This document shows positions 8,306 through 16,839 of a stretch of DNA of 64,000 bases, piece by piece. Position numbers and translations under genes: made by a program. The notes under the pieces were generated by a model. The model saw only the letters and a list, made by a program, of their open reading frames with translations. It made no database searches and was not told the DNA's origin. Source of the DNA: Methylomonas aurea (lineage in GTDB: Bacteria; Pseudomonadota; Gammaproteobacteria; Methylococcales; Methylomonadaceae); assembly GCF_024505045.1 (NCBI RefSeq), contig NZ_JANIBM010000028.1:1-64000 (forward strand), given 5' to 3'. Positions within the stretch are counted from its first letter, which is position 1. Each line of letters opens with the position of its first letter.

Positions 8306-8785
8306 TTAGTAAGGCGTTCCGTCTTTACGGGCGAAACGCCAGCGGCCTTCGACCCATGCCGCCTGCAAATCGTCGTCCGGATATTGGACCGAATCGCCGG
8401 GACTGCGGTTGCCGATTTCCAGATATTGCACCGGCTGCTCGGTTCGGTTCAGCAGATGGTGGGCATCGCCGCCACCGGCCTTGAATCCGGCGCACATACC
8501 CGGTGCCAGCGGCGTTTCGCCGGCATCGGTCACCAGCGTCGGGTGGCCTTGCAGCACATAGATGAATTCGTCTTGGTGCGCATGCGCATGCCGTAACGCC
8601 GAACGGGCGCCAGGTTGCAAAGTGGTCAGATTGACGCCGAAACGGCTCAAACCGAACAAGTCGCCGAGCGCGCGCTTTTCCCGGCCCGCCATCTGCGCAT
8701 CAAAGGGCGCTGGATACGACGAGGCCTGGGTTCTGGGAGCAACGGCCTCGGCGAGAACGGCTATAGAGCTATCGGGGTTCCGCAT
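8306..8785 (-). CDS. Cupin-domain protein
   Basis: 159 residues from the ATG (MRNPDSSIAVL). The frame continues upstream into murI, but that extension has no coding character. The single cupin barrel has motif 1 around HAHAHQDEFIYVLQG (three His and one Glu metal ligands) and motif 2 near PGMCAGFKAGGGDAHHLLN. The C-terminal tail is DDDLQAAWVEGRW. Cupins of this type bind a metal and often a small sugar or thiol ligand. The reaction is unknown. The gene follows murI by 10 bases and is probably cotranscribed. Confidence 0.8.
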   Translation of the reverse strand: MRNPDSSIAVLAEAVAPRTQASSYPAPFDAQMAGREKRALGDLFGLSRFGVNLTTLQPGARSALRHAHAHQDEFIYVLQGHPTLVTDAGETPLAPGMCAGFKAGGGDAHHLLNRTEQPVQYLEIGNRSPGDSVQYPDDDLQAAWVEGRWRFARKDGTPY

Positions 8786-8795
8786 ATTCGTGCTG

Positions 8796-9620
8796 CTAGC
8801 CGGTGGCTGCGATTGGCCTGACCTGCACTGGCTCGACCACGACCGAACTGCCCCATAACGCGGAAACCACCGCGCTGGCGCTGGAGCCCGCCGCGCTGGA
8901 AAGGAAACGGGTCCGTGCCGGGTCCGGCCGGGAAGCGGGTGCGCGTTGGTTGCCCAGGCGCCGCGCCAATTCCTTGGCCACGGCGATGGCCGGATCGATG
9001 ATAGCCCGATCGGGACCGACGATTTCTCTGACCAGCGGCAGCAAAAACGGATAATGGGTACAGCCCAAGACAATGGTATCGGCCCCGGCCGCCAGCAGCG
9101 GCGCCAGATAGGCTTCCAGCAAGGCTCGGCTGGCGGGGCTATCCAACTCGGCTTTCTCCACCTGCTCCACCAAGCCGGGGCAGGGCTGTAACAGAATATC
9201 GATGTCTTGGCCGTAAGCCGCGCACAACCGCGCCACGTTGGCGCTGGCCAGGGTTTGGCGAGTGGCCAGCACGCCGACCACGCCGGATCGGGTCATCCGC
9301 GCGGCGGGCTTTATCGCCGGCTCTATCGCCACCACCGGCAGCGGGCACCAGGCGCGCAGTTTCTCGATCGCCACCACGGTAGCGGTATTGCAGGCGACAA
9401 CGATGGCCTTGACTCCCTCGTCCAGCAAAAAGCCGGCAATGGCCGCCGCCCGGTCTTCGATAAACCCGGCATCGCGGTCGCCGTAAGGCGCGTAACCGGA
9501 ATCGGCCACGTACAGCAAATCTTCCGCAGGCAACTCGGCGCGAATCGCCCGCAACACGGACAAACCGCCGACACCGGAATCAAATACGCCGATAGGAGCG
9601 TCGGCGGCCGAGATACTCAT
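8796..9620 (-). CDS. murI: Glutamate racemase
   Basis: 274 residues. It makes D-glutamate for peptidoglycan in the cytoplasm. The N-terminus IGVFDSGVGGLSVLR holds the substrate-binding Asp-Ser pair. The two catalytic cysteines are C77 (VVACNTA) and C187 (VLGCTHYP), and the length is normal. The start is an ATG (MSISAADAPIGVF). The gene shares a strand with the downstream cupin gene. Confidence 0.95.
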   Translation of the reverse strand: MSISAADAPIGVFDSGVGGLSVLRAIRAELPAEDLLYVADSGYAPYGDRDAGFIEDRAAAIAGFLLDEGVKAIVVACNTATVVAIEKLRAWCPLPVVAIEPAIKPAARMTRSGVVGVLATRQTLASANVARLCAAYGQDIDILLQPCPGLVEQVEKAELDSPASRALLEAYLAPLLAAGADTIVLGCTHYPFLLPLVREIVGPDRAIIDPAIAVAKELARRLGNQRAPASRPDPARTRFLSSAAGSSASAVVSALWGSSVVVEPVQVRPIAATG

Positions 9621-9714
9621 GACAGAACAAGTTGCAAATTTGAATGGATAATCGCTAAAACAAGTAACTATACCAGCATCGCGGTAGCAACCGCTGCGGC
9701 GTCGACACCCCGGA

Positions 9715-10770
9715 CTAACGTACCGCCGCCAGCGTCGCCATATCGATCACGAACCGGTATTTGACGTCGCTTTTCAGCATCCGCTGATAGGCGTCGTTGA
9801 TGCCGGCCATTGGAATCAGCTCTATGTCGGAGACGATGCCGCGCTCGGCGCAAAAATCCAGCATTTCCTGGGTTTCGCGGATGCCGCCGATCAAGGACCC
9901 GGCCAGCACGCGTCGCTGGAATATCAGATTGCCGATATTCGGCGCCGGATGCGGCTTTTCCGGCACGCCGACCAGACACATCACCCCGTCGCGTTTCAGC
10001 AACGCCAGGTACGGATCCAGGTCGTGCGATGCCGCCACTGTATTCAATATGAAATCGAAGCGCTTCTGGTAGCCGCGCATCGCGTCCGGATCGCTAGAAA
10101 CCACCACGTCGTCGGCGCCGAGCCGCCTGGCATCGGCCTCCTTGTCTGGCGAGGTGGTGAACAACACCGCCTCGGCAGAGAACGCCTTGGCGAATTTCAG
10201 CCCCATATGCCCCAAACCGCCCAAACCGACGATGCCGACCCGGTGGCCGGCGTCGATCCGCCAGCGCCGTAAAGGCGAATAAGTGGTGATGCCGGCGCAA
10301 AGCAACGGCGCGGTTGCCGCCAAATCGAGTGCAGGCGGTACCCGTAACACGAAATCCTGATCCACCACGATCTGATTTGAATAGCCGCCGTATGTCATTT
10401 TGCCGGTGTGCGGATCGGGACTGTTGTAGGTAAAAACTGCGTTTTCGCAAAATTGCTCCTGATGATCCAGGCAATCCGGACAGGAGCGGCAGGCATCGAC
10501 CATGCATCCGACTCCGACCCGATCGCCCGGGCGAAACGCAGAGACCTCGGCGCCAACCTCGGTCACTCTACCGACGATTTCGTGACCCGGCACGATCGGA
10601 AAACTGCTGCCGTTCCATTCGTTGCGCGCCTGGTGCAAATCGCTGTGGCAGACGCCGCAGTAAAGAATTTCGATCAATACGTCGCGCGCGCCAGGCGTAC
10701 GCCGCTCGAACTGGAACGAACGCAGCGGCGTCAGCGAGTTGTAGGCGGCATAACCATAACTTTTCAGCAT
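9715..10770 (-). CDS. Zn-dependent alcohol/aldehyde dehydrogenase, CAD/YahK type
   Basis: 351 residues from the ATG preceded by AGGAG (eight bases away). The longer upstream frame runs into the mutY promoter and is not coding. Catalytic zinc ligands are C41 (GVCHSD) and H63/E64 (PGHE). Structural zinc ligands are C94, C97, C100 and C108. The nucleotide-binding GLGGLGHMG lies near residue 175. This is the medium-chain dehydrogenase family, in the cinnamyl-alcohol dehydrogenase/YahK branch, whose members usually reduce aldehydes with NADPH. Aldehyde detoxification is a plausible role. The true substrate is not evident. Confidence 0.9.
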   Translation of the reverse strand: MLKSYGYAAYNSLTPLRSFQFERRTPGARDVLIEILYCGVCHSDLHQARNEWNGSSFPIVPGHEIVGRVTEVGAEVSAFRPGDRVGVGCMVDACRSCPDCLDHQEQFCENAVFTYNSPDPHTGKMTYGGYSNQIVVDQDFVLRVPPALDLAATAPLLCAGITTYSPLRRWRIDAGHRVGIVGLGGLGHMGLKFAKAFSAEAVLFTTSPDKEADARRLGADDVVVSSDPDAMRGYQKRFDFILNTVAASHDLDPYLALLKRDGVMCLVGVPEKPHPAPNIGNLIFQRRVLAGSLIGGIRETQEMLDFCAERGIVSDIELIPMAGINDAYQRMLKSDVKYRFVIDMATLAAVR

Positions 10771-10942
10771 CTCGGAGTCTCCTGATTCGAATCGGGCAAG
10801 CTGGGTAAACAGCGGATTTTTACCACAAATCCCGCTGCGGCAGGGCGGAAGCCTGGCCGGCCCCAACAAACAACGCCGCAACGGCCGACTCCGGTTCGTG
10901 CTAACGTAACGGCGATATCCGCACCAAACTCCGGTTACATCC

Positions 10943-12010
10943 ATGTCTCCCGACCAATTCCAACGACAGCTACTGGCCTGGTTCGATAGCCACGGCCGCA
11001 AGGATTTGCCCTGGCAACGCGAAATCAGCCCTTACCGAGTCTGGATTTCCGAGATCATGCTGCAGCAGACTCAGGTTGCCAGCGTGATCGGTTATTTCGA
11101 GCGCTTCATGGCGCGCTTCCCGTCGGTGCAAAGCCTGGCCGCCGCCGAACTGGACGAGGTGCTGCAATACTGGTCCGGACTGGGCTATTACGCTCGCGCC
11201 CGCAACCTACATAAAGCCGCGCAAATCGTCGCGGCCGGCGGCGGCGAATTTCCGCAAACGCTGGCCGGCATGTGCGAATTGCCCGGCATCGGCCGCTCGA
11301 CCGCCGGCGCCATTCTCAGCATCGCCTGCGGCCAGAGCCAGCCGATTCTGGACGGCAACGTCAAACGGGTACTGGCCCGCTACCACGCCGTGCCGGGCTG
11401 GCCGGGGGAAGCCCGCGTCGCGGAGCGGCTGTGGCAAATCGCAACGCAGTACACGCCGTCGCAGCGCACTGCGGCATACACCCAGGCCATAATGGACCTG
11501 GGCGCCACGCTGTGCACCCGCAGCAAACCTGTGTGTGCGATCTGCCCGGTCGCCGCCGGCTGCCAAGCCCGACAACAAGGCCTAACCCGCGAATTGCCGC
11601 AAGCCAAGCCGCGCAAGACCTTGCCGGTAAAGCAGAGCTATTGGCTATTGCTGCAAGACCCGGCAAAGCGGATCCTGCTGGAAAAGCGACCGCCAACCGG
11701 TATTTGGGGCGGCTTGTGGAGCCTGCCGGAATTCGACGACATCGCCGCCGCCGGCGACTGGTGCCGGCAGCATGGCTGGATGGTAAAGGCTCCGCAGGTT
11801 TTGTCGGCCGGGCGCCACACTTTTTCGCATTACCACCTGGATTACACACCGTTGCTGGCCGGCTTGGAAAACCCCATAAACAATGTTATGGAAGCAGACC
11901 GGGCGGTTTGGTATAAAGCCGCCGACTTTGCATTACTTGGCTTGCCGGCACCGGTCAAGCGCCTGCTGCAACAACATTATCCCGAGGATTATTATGACGA
12001 GAATGGTTAA
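10943..12010 (+). CDS. mutY: A/G-specific adenine DNA glycosylase
   Basis: 355 residues. It removes adenine mispaired with 8-oxoguanine. The catalytic Glu is E37 (WISEIMLQQTQ), the position known from E. coli MutY. The helix-hairpin-helix with the catalytic Asp is in LPGIGRSTAGAI and LDGNVKRVL. The [4Fe-4S] cluster cysteines follow C-x6-C-x2-C-x5-C in CTRSKPVCAICPVAAGC. The C-terminal Nudix-like domain (about 230-350) recognises 8-oxoG. The 3' end overlaps yggX by 17 bases, the usual gammaproteobacterial arrangement. Confidence 0.95.
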   Translation: MSPDQFQRQLLAWFDSHGRKDLPWQREISPYRVWISEIMLQQTQVASVIGYFERFMARFPSVQSLAAAELDEVLQYWSGLGYYARARNLHKAAQIVAAGGGEFPQTLAGMCELPGIGRSTAGAILSIACGQSQPILDGNVKRVLARYHAVPGWPGEARVAERLWQIATQYTPSQRTAAYTQAIMDLGATLCTRSKPVCAICPVAAGCQARQQGLTRELPQAKPRKTLPVKQSYWLLLQDPAKRILLEKRPPTGIWGGLWSLPEFDDIAAAGDWCRQHGWMVKAPQVLSAGRHTFSHYHLDYTPLLAGLENPINNVMEADRAVWYKAADFALLGLPAPVKRLLQQHYPEDYYDENG

Positions 12011-12266
12011 ATGCGTGAAACTTGGCATCGAAGCGGAAGGGCTGGATGCGCCGCCGTTTCCCGGCCCGAACGGCCAGCGCATTTTCGAGCACGTCTCGAA
12101 ACAGGCTTGGAAAGACTGGCTGGCGATGCAGACGATGATCATCAACGAGCGCCGCCTGGCCAGCTTCGACCCAGCCGCGAAAAAGGTATTGGAAGCCGAA
12201 CGCGAGAAATTTCTGTTCGCCGGCGGCTTCGAAATGCCGGAAGGTTACGTGCCGAAAAAAGATTGA
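11994..12266 (+). CDS. yggX: Fe(2+)-trafficking protein
   Basis: 90 residues. The start is the ATG inside mutY giving MTRMVKC, which aligns with E. coli YggX (MSRTIFC) and keeps the conserved Cys at position 7. A second in-frame ATG three codons later is less likely. Conserved features include the GxxGxRI-like GPNGQRIFEHVSKQAW and the QTMIINE motif. The protein is linked to iron handling and protection of Fe-S clusters such as the one in MutY, and the two genes are translationally coupled. Confidence 0.93.
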   Translation: MTRMVKCVKLGIEAEGLDAPPFPGPNGQRIFEHVSKQAWKDWLAMQTMIINERRLASFDPAAKKVLEAEREKFLFAGGFEMPEGYVPKKD

Positions 12267-12304
12267 GCCGACCATCGAAACGCCGAGCTTCCGACTCGCA
12301 AGCA

Positions 12305-12338
12305 TTTTGCACAGGTTTTGCACAAACAACCCCTGTGC
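12305..12338. promoter_or_regulatory. Repeated TTTTGCACA and inverted GCACAGG/CCTGTGC
   Basis: Upstream of the globin gene, TTTTGCACA occurs twice with an 11-base period. The first copy also forms an inverted repeat, GCACAGG...CCTGTGC, across a 16-base spacer. A phased double half-site fits a dimeric regulator. The factor is not identified. Confidence 0.35.
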
Positions 12339-12407
12339 ATACATTTGACAAGAAAGACGCAACTGGAACACTGGCGACGGTTACACCAACCGTGCCAGGA
12401 GACACCC

Positions 12408-12953
12408 ATGAGCGCAACCGTAGCCCCGCAAGTCCAGTCCATGCGCGCCGCTCTCAGCGACGACAACTGGGTCGGCCGCATCGTCGACGTGTTTTACGCC
12501 AAGATGCTCGACGACTACCGCATCAACCGTTTTTTCTTCTCCCGCCCGGCCACGGAACAGGCCTCGGCGCTAAAAGCCTATCTTGCGGCTTATTTCAGTA
12601 CTTTCAATAACAAGGACGAAAAGGTCATGGCCGCGCTGGACCACTACTTTACGGTGGCCTTCGCTCGCAGCAATACCAAGTCCGGTCCGGCCGGCGGCGC
12701 AGATTTCGCTTTCTCGCGGGATATCGCCGGCGGGCAGGAAACTAAAACCATCAAACTGCTATGCCCGGCGCACAGCTTTTTGATCAAGCTCGGCCCGGAC
12801 GATTTTCATTACGACATCGTGTTGGAGCATCTCAACGCGGCGCTGCAACAACTGAATGTGGCCGACGATCTGGCCTACCAAATGCTGGCGCTGGCCGAAA
12901 AAGGCAGAAACGCTTTGTTGGGCCGCGCCAGCAAAAGCAACAGGACCGCCTAG
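12408..12953 (+). CDS. Truncated-hemoglobin-like globin
   Basis: 181 residues from the ATG preceded by AGGAG. The opening helices (WVGRIVDVFYAKMLDDYRINRF) match the trHb pattern, in which a short helix is followed by partner residues before FF. H122 in CPAHSFL is the likely proximal heme ligand, followed by DDFHYDIVLEHLNAAL, which aligns with the F-H helices of group I truncated hemoglobins. The protein is longer than typical trHb (about 120), with an extra central stretch rich in Gly and Ala (residues 92-112). Oxygen or NO chemistry is usual for the family. Confidence 0.78.
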   Translation: MSATVAPQVQSMRAALSDDNWVGRIVDVFYAKMLDDYRINRFFFSRPATEQASALKAYLAAYFSTFNNKDEKVMAALDHYFTVAFARSNTKSGPAGGADFAFSRDIAGGQETKTIKLLCPAHSFLIKLGPDDFHYDIVLEHLNAALQQLNVADDLAYQMLALAEKGRNALLGRASKSNRTA

Positions 12954-12994
12954 CCGTCGGTAAACCCAACAACGCCGCTCGGCGATGAGGCATT

Positions 12995-13531
12995 TCAGCG
13001 CAGAATGTCGTCGCCCAAGGTTCTGGCGTAGTCTTCCGGGAAGGCGGTCTGAATATGGATTTGTTCGCGGCCGCTACCCGGCAATTTGCAGACCAGGATA
13101 AACAACTGCACGATATAGCCGTCGCCCTTATGAGTGGATAGCCAATCGAACGACATTTGGGCGCCTTTGGCTTTGGGGCGAAACACAGTAAATATGTCGA
13201 AATCCCGCCCCTTGCGCAGCACCACGCCGCGAATTTCGACTTTCTTGCATTGCGGATCGTTGAGCTTGGCCAACTCGATCTGGCCCGGCACCGAATTCAA
13301 CACCTCGTGCACGGCCTGAACCAGATGCTTGCGCGAACCGAGCAAAATCGAATCTTTCGCCGGCAACTTGGCACCGCCGCGCGAGAAGAAATCCCGGCGC
13401 GCCTCGGTGTGTAACGAGATGGCGTGACCGGGCTTGGCGACAGCCGCCGCCAAGTCTGGCCGCGGCCGACGCTCGCTGTCGCACAATATCCGATTAACTT
13501 CGTCCAGACCGTAGGGACGGTTGTAAGCCAT
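12995..13531 (-). CDS. Uncharacterised protein, 178 residues
   Basis: A soluble, basic and compact protein with no signal peptide or membrane helix. Visible features are a polar N-terminus with RRPRPDLAAAV, a central HTEARRDFFSRGGAKLP, and a C-terminal half rich in aromatic and beta-forming residues (GDGYIVQLFILVCKLPGSG). I recognise no family. It sits 36 bases downstream of lpdA on the same strand and may be cotranscribed. Confidence 0.7.
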   Translation of the reverse strand: MAYNRPYGLDEVNRILCDSERRPRPDLAAAVAKPGHAISLHTEARRDFFSRGGAKLPAKDSILLGSRKHLVQAVHEVLNSVPGQIELAKLNDPQCKKVEIRGVVLRKGRDFDIFTVFRPKAKGAQMSFDWLSTHKGDGYIVQLFILVCKLPGSGREQIHIQTAFPEDYARTLGDDILR

Positions 13532-13567
13532 CGCTTGACTACTTTCCGAAACCGGCCGGCTCGAACT

Positions 13568-14983
13568 TTACTTCTTCACATACAAGTCGGTGATCGTGCC
13601 TTCGATCATCTCCGCCGCAAAGGCAAAGGTTTCCGACAAGGTCGGATGCGGATGGATGCTGAGGCTGATGTCGGTGGCATCGGCGCCCATTTCCAACGCC
13701 AACACCGCTTCGGCCACCAACTCGCCGGCGCCGGGGCCGGTAAAACCGGCACCGAGGATGCGTCCCGTGGCTTTGTCGGTCAGGATTTTGGTCAAGCCTT
13801 CGCTACGGCCCAAGGCCAGCGATCGGCCAGATGCGGCCCAAGGGAAGGTGGCTTTCTCGTATTCGACGCCCTGTTGTTGAGCCTGGGTTTCGGTCAAGCC
13901 CATCCAGGCCACTTCCGGGTCGGTGTAAGCCACCGACGGAATCGTCAATGCATCGAAACCGGCCTTGTGGCCGGCGATGGTTTCGGCGGCGATTTTGCCT
14001 TCGTGAGTGGCTTTGTGGGCCAGCATCGGGTTCCCGACGATGTCGCCGATCGCAAAAATATGGCTGACGTTGGTGCGGCCTTGCTTATCGACCGGAATGA
14101 AACCGCGTTCGTCAACCGTAACGCCGGCTTGCTCGGCGGCTATCAATTTGCCGTTCGGCCGGCGGCCGACCGCGACCAACACCGCGTCGAAAGTTTCGCT
14201 TTCCGGCGCGCCCTTGCCTTCCATCGTGACTTTAATGCCGGCATCGGTCGGCTCCATGGCCTTGACGCTGGTTTGCAGCCACAAATTGTCGTATTGCTTC
14301 TTGATCTTGCGCTGCAGCGGCGTAACCAGATCCTTGTCGCAACCGGGAATGATCTGATCCATCAACTCGACCACGCTGATTTTCGAACCCAATGCATGGT
14401 AAACCGTCGCCATTTCCAGGCCGATGATGCCGCCGCCGACGATCAGCAATTTTTCCGGGACGCAGTTCAGATTCAAGGCGTCGGTAGAGTCCCAAACCCG
14501 CGGATCGTCGTGCGGGAAGCCGGGAATTTTGGTCGGCTGCGAGCCGGCGGCGATGATGGCATTATCGAAGGTCACAGTCTGGGAGCCGGACTCGTTGCTG
14601 ACCGTCAGGCTGTTGGCGCCGGCGAATTTGCCCTCGCCGTGAATCACGGTGACCTTGCGTTGTTTGGCCAATTTGGCCAGACCGCCGTTCAGGGTTTCGG
14701 TAACGCTCTGCTTCCAGCTTCTGACTTTGTCCAGATCGATTTGCGGCTTACCGAAACTAACGCCGTGCGCGGCCATGTCCTCGGCTTCGTGGATGATTTG
14801 CGCGACGTGCAACAACGCTTTGGACGGAATGCAGCCGACGTTCAGACAAACGCCGCCTAATACCGGATGGCGTTCGACCAAGACCACTTGCTTGCCCAGA
14901 TCGGCGGCGCGAAACGCGGCGGTATACCCGCCCGGGCCGCCGCCCAAAACCAGAACTTCGGCGTGAGTTTGTGTATTGCTCAT
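13568..14983 (-). CDS. lpdA: Dihydrolipoamide dehydrogenase (E3)
   Basis: 471 residues, the normal length. It is the flavoprotein that reoxidises lipoyl groups of 2-oxoacid dehydrogenase or glycine cleavage complexes with NAD+. The FAD-binding GGGPGGYTAA lies near the N-terminus, the redox-active disulfide is C46/C51 in GGVCLNVGCIPSK, and the second dinucleotide fold is IVGGGIIGLE. The C-terminal HPHPTLSE provides the catalytic His-Glu pair. E1 and E2 genes are not adjacent, so this E3 serves complexes encoded elsewhere. Confidence 0.95.
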   Translation of the reverse strand: MSNTQTHAEVLVLGGGPGGYTAAFRAADLGKQVVLVERHPVLGGVCLNVGCIPSKALLHVAQIIHEAEDMAAHGVSFGKPQIDLDKVRSWKQSVTETLNGGLAKLAKQRKVTVIHGEGKFAGANSLTVSNESGSQTVTFDNAIIAAGSQPTKIPGFPHDDPRVWDSTDALNLNCVPEKLLIVGGGIIGLEMATVYHALGSKISVVELMDQIIPGCDKDLVTPLQRKIKKQYDNLWLQTSVKAMEPTDAGIKVTMEGKGAPESETFDAVLVAVGRRPNGKLIAAEQAGVTVDERGFIPVDKQGRTNVSHIFAIGDIVGNPMLAHKATHEGKIAAETIAGHKAGFDALTIPSVAYTDPEVAWMGLTETQAQQQGVEYEKATFPWAASGRSLALGRSEGLTKILTDKATGRILGAGFTGPGAGELVAEAVLALEMGADATDISLSIHPHPTLSETFAFAAEMIEGTITDLYVKK

Positions 14984-15192
14984 GAAATGGAACTCCCTGA
15001 ATGGTGAAATCGGTTACCGCCGCCTTCGGCAAGCTGGCACATAGCGTATGCGACGATTTTACCGGTTACCGCGCAGGATAGAAAATTAATCGGCCCCGGC
15101 CAAGAATCCGCTGATTCGGCAGGGGCGATTGGCTGGGAATTCGGGACGGTAGCCGCAGCTCGGTCGACCTGCGGCGCGTGTTGCCAAAGACC

Positions 15193-16287
15193 CTATTTAT
15201 TCATCGCGATGATGTTGTTAATCAAGCTCTTGCCCGGAAAATCCATCATCACCATACCGACCCGCTTGCTGACCCGGATATTGATATTCAGGGTTTGGTA
15301 AACCTGATTCAATGCTGCGTAATTGGCACGCAGATTTCGCAAAAATTGGCTGCTCAGCGGATTGGTGCCGAGAAAGGCGATCGAACACAGCTTGCCCAGG
15401 CAATTCACCCGCGGAAAATCCGGATAGGTGTTGGGATTGGTCAACGTGGTCAAGCCGGTCATCAACTGCGGCGCATCGGTTTGCGGCGAACTTTTGCCGC
15501 TGGCGGCGAAGTACGGAAAACCGCCGGTGGAACCGGTCAGACAGCGGTTAATATAGATTTTGTCCTGGTCGCCACTGGCGGCAGCCATGAATTGGGTCTT
15601 GGCCTTTTCCCAAACCCCGTACAAGTCCCAATTGCTATTTAAAGGGCAATCGTCCGGCGCGGTACCCTGCCGCTCCAGCTCCTTAAAGTTGATACCCTGC
15701 CGGGTCGATTCCGCGAAGTTTTGCAGCAGCACGACCTTGCCGCGTACCGAACCCAGCGCCGGATTGAAGCTGCCGCCGGGTTGCCAGAACAGGCCGGGAT
15801 ATTTGGCGGTAATCGCGTCGTAGGTCTGACGGAATTCGCGGGTATTGCCGGTCGGAGTCGATTCTTCCTTGACCCGCATCACCACGGTTTCGCCGGGGTG
15901 TTGGGTCAAAAACGCCTGCACCACGTCGAGCACGTCGGTAAAACCGGCTTTTTGGTAAACCGATCCGTGGTAAATCAAAAAATTATCGTTAACGTGGCGG
16001 CAACGGATATCCAATACCCGAATGCCGGCTTCGAGTTGTTCGCGCAAATCCATGGCTTGGGTTTGCGGAATATCGCCGCCGTACAAAGACATCGTATCGT
16101 GAGTGCCCGGTAAGGATAGCTGGCTTAGTTTCAGCGTATCCGGCAATTCGGCCAGCCAATCCGGGTTATAGGCGCCGCTATCGGCGTCGTGGGAATATGC
16201 TTCGCGGTCGATTGCGGTGGCGGCTTCGGCGTTGACGGCGATCAGGCCGGCGATGGCTAATGCGGTTAATGTGACGGTGAATTTCAT
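15193..16287 (-). CDS. Secreted PI-specific phospholipase C-like protein
   Basis: 364 residues with a signal peptide (MKFTVTLTALAIAGLIAVNA, cleavage after AEA). The PLC X-domain follows. H63 in LPGTHDT and H107 in YHGSVY match the two catalytic histidines of bacterial PI-PLC (H32 and H82 of Bacillus cereus). The tail is rich in Asn and hydrophobic residues. Bacterial PI-PLC-like enzymes cleave glycerophospholipids by acid-base catalysis without metal. The natural substrate here is unknown. It is monocistronic, with the AT-rich caspase region upstream. Confidence 0.82.
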   Translation of the reverse strand: MKFTVTLTALAIAGLIAVNAEAATAIDREAYSHDADSGAYNPDWLAELPDTLKLSQLSLPGTHDTMSLYGGDIPQTQAMDLREQLEAGIRVLDIRCRHVNDNFLIYHGSVYQKAGFTDVLDVVQAFLTQHPGETVVMRVKEESTPTGNTREFRQTYDAITAKYPGLFWQPGGSFNPALGSVRGKVVLLQNFAESTRQGINFKELERQGTAPDDCPLNSNWDLYGVWEKAKTQFMAAASGDQDKIYINRCLTGSTGGFPYFAASGKSSPQTDAPQLMTGLTTLTNPNTYPDFPRVNCLGKLCSIAFLGTNPLSSQFLRNLRANYAALNQVYQTLNINIRVSKRVGMVMMDFPGKSLINNIIAMNK

Positions 16288-16839
16288 GGCTATCTCCTGG
16301 TTACGGTTATCGAGTGCCGAAGTTCAACTTCGGTTAACCGATAACAGTCAAACCGCGTGCCAATTCATCCGAATCATGGCAAGGCATTGATTTATTTTGG
16401 CTAATTTAAAATTAGCCGCCAATTCTTCCGAGAGTTAGTTAATTCAAAAATACGACATATCGTAAATCCACCGTATATCGTATCGGGTTTCCAAAAGAGG
16501 CCGAGGGAAAATACCATGCTCAATTTGACAGAACTAGTCAAAAGGGTATGCAATTTGGACTCTCGTTTATATTCGTACCGTTCGTGGATCAGTTTTCGGC
16601 AATCTATCTGAATTTTACTGATAAAAATAAACAATACCGGTTTTAGGTGCGCTATATTTATTCAATGCCCAATAGCAAGAAATTTCATAAGTTATGGCAT
16701 TAAAAACAAATTCGCCGCTAATCACGAAACAGCACTGCCTAGGAAACATATCGACCACTCTCGATGCCCTTAAAATTACTCAACTGCCCCAATATTCAAT
16801 TGCTGTTTTTTTATTTTACACAAACAACTGTATGCAGCC
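16288..16839. other. AT-rich spacer upstream of the caspase gene
   Basis: Markedly richer in A and T than its surroundings. Only short frames without recognisable products were seen. Small palindromes such as TACGAcataTCGTA near 16450 occur. The compositional break begins here and continues through the caspase-like gene. Confidence 0.5.

Noticed and set aside
8786-9073. N-terminal extension of the cupin gene into murI
   Set aside because: The extra part has the wrong codon pattern and no cupin likeness; a short start after murI fits better.
13424-14860. 478-codon plus-strand frame over lpdA
   Set aside because: The minus strand encodes a complete dihydrolipoamide dehydrogenase with all motifs; this frame has none.
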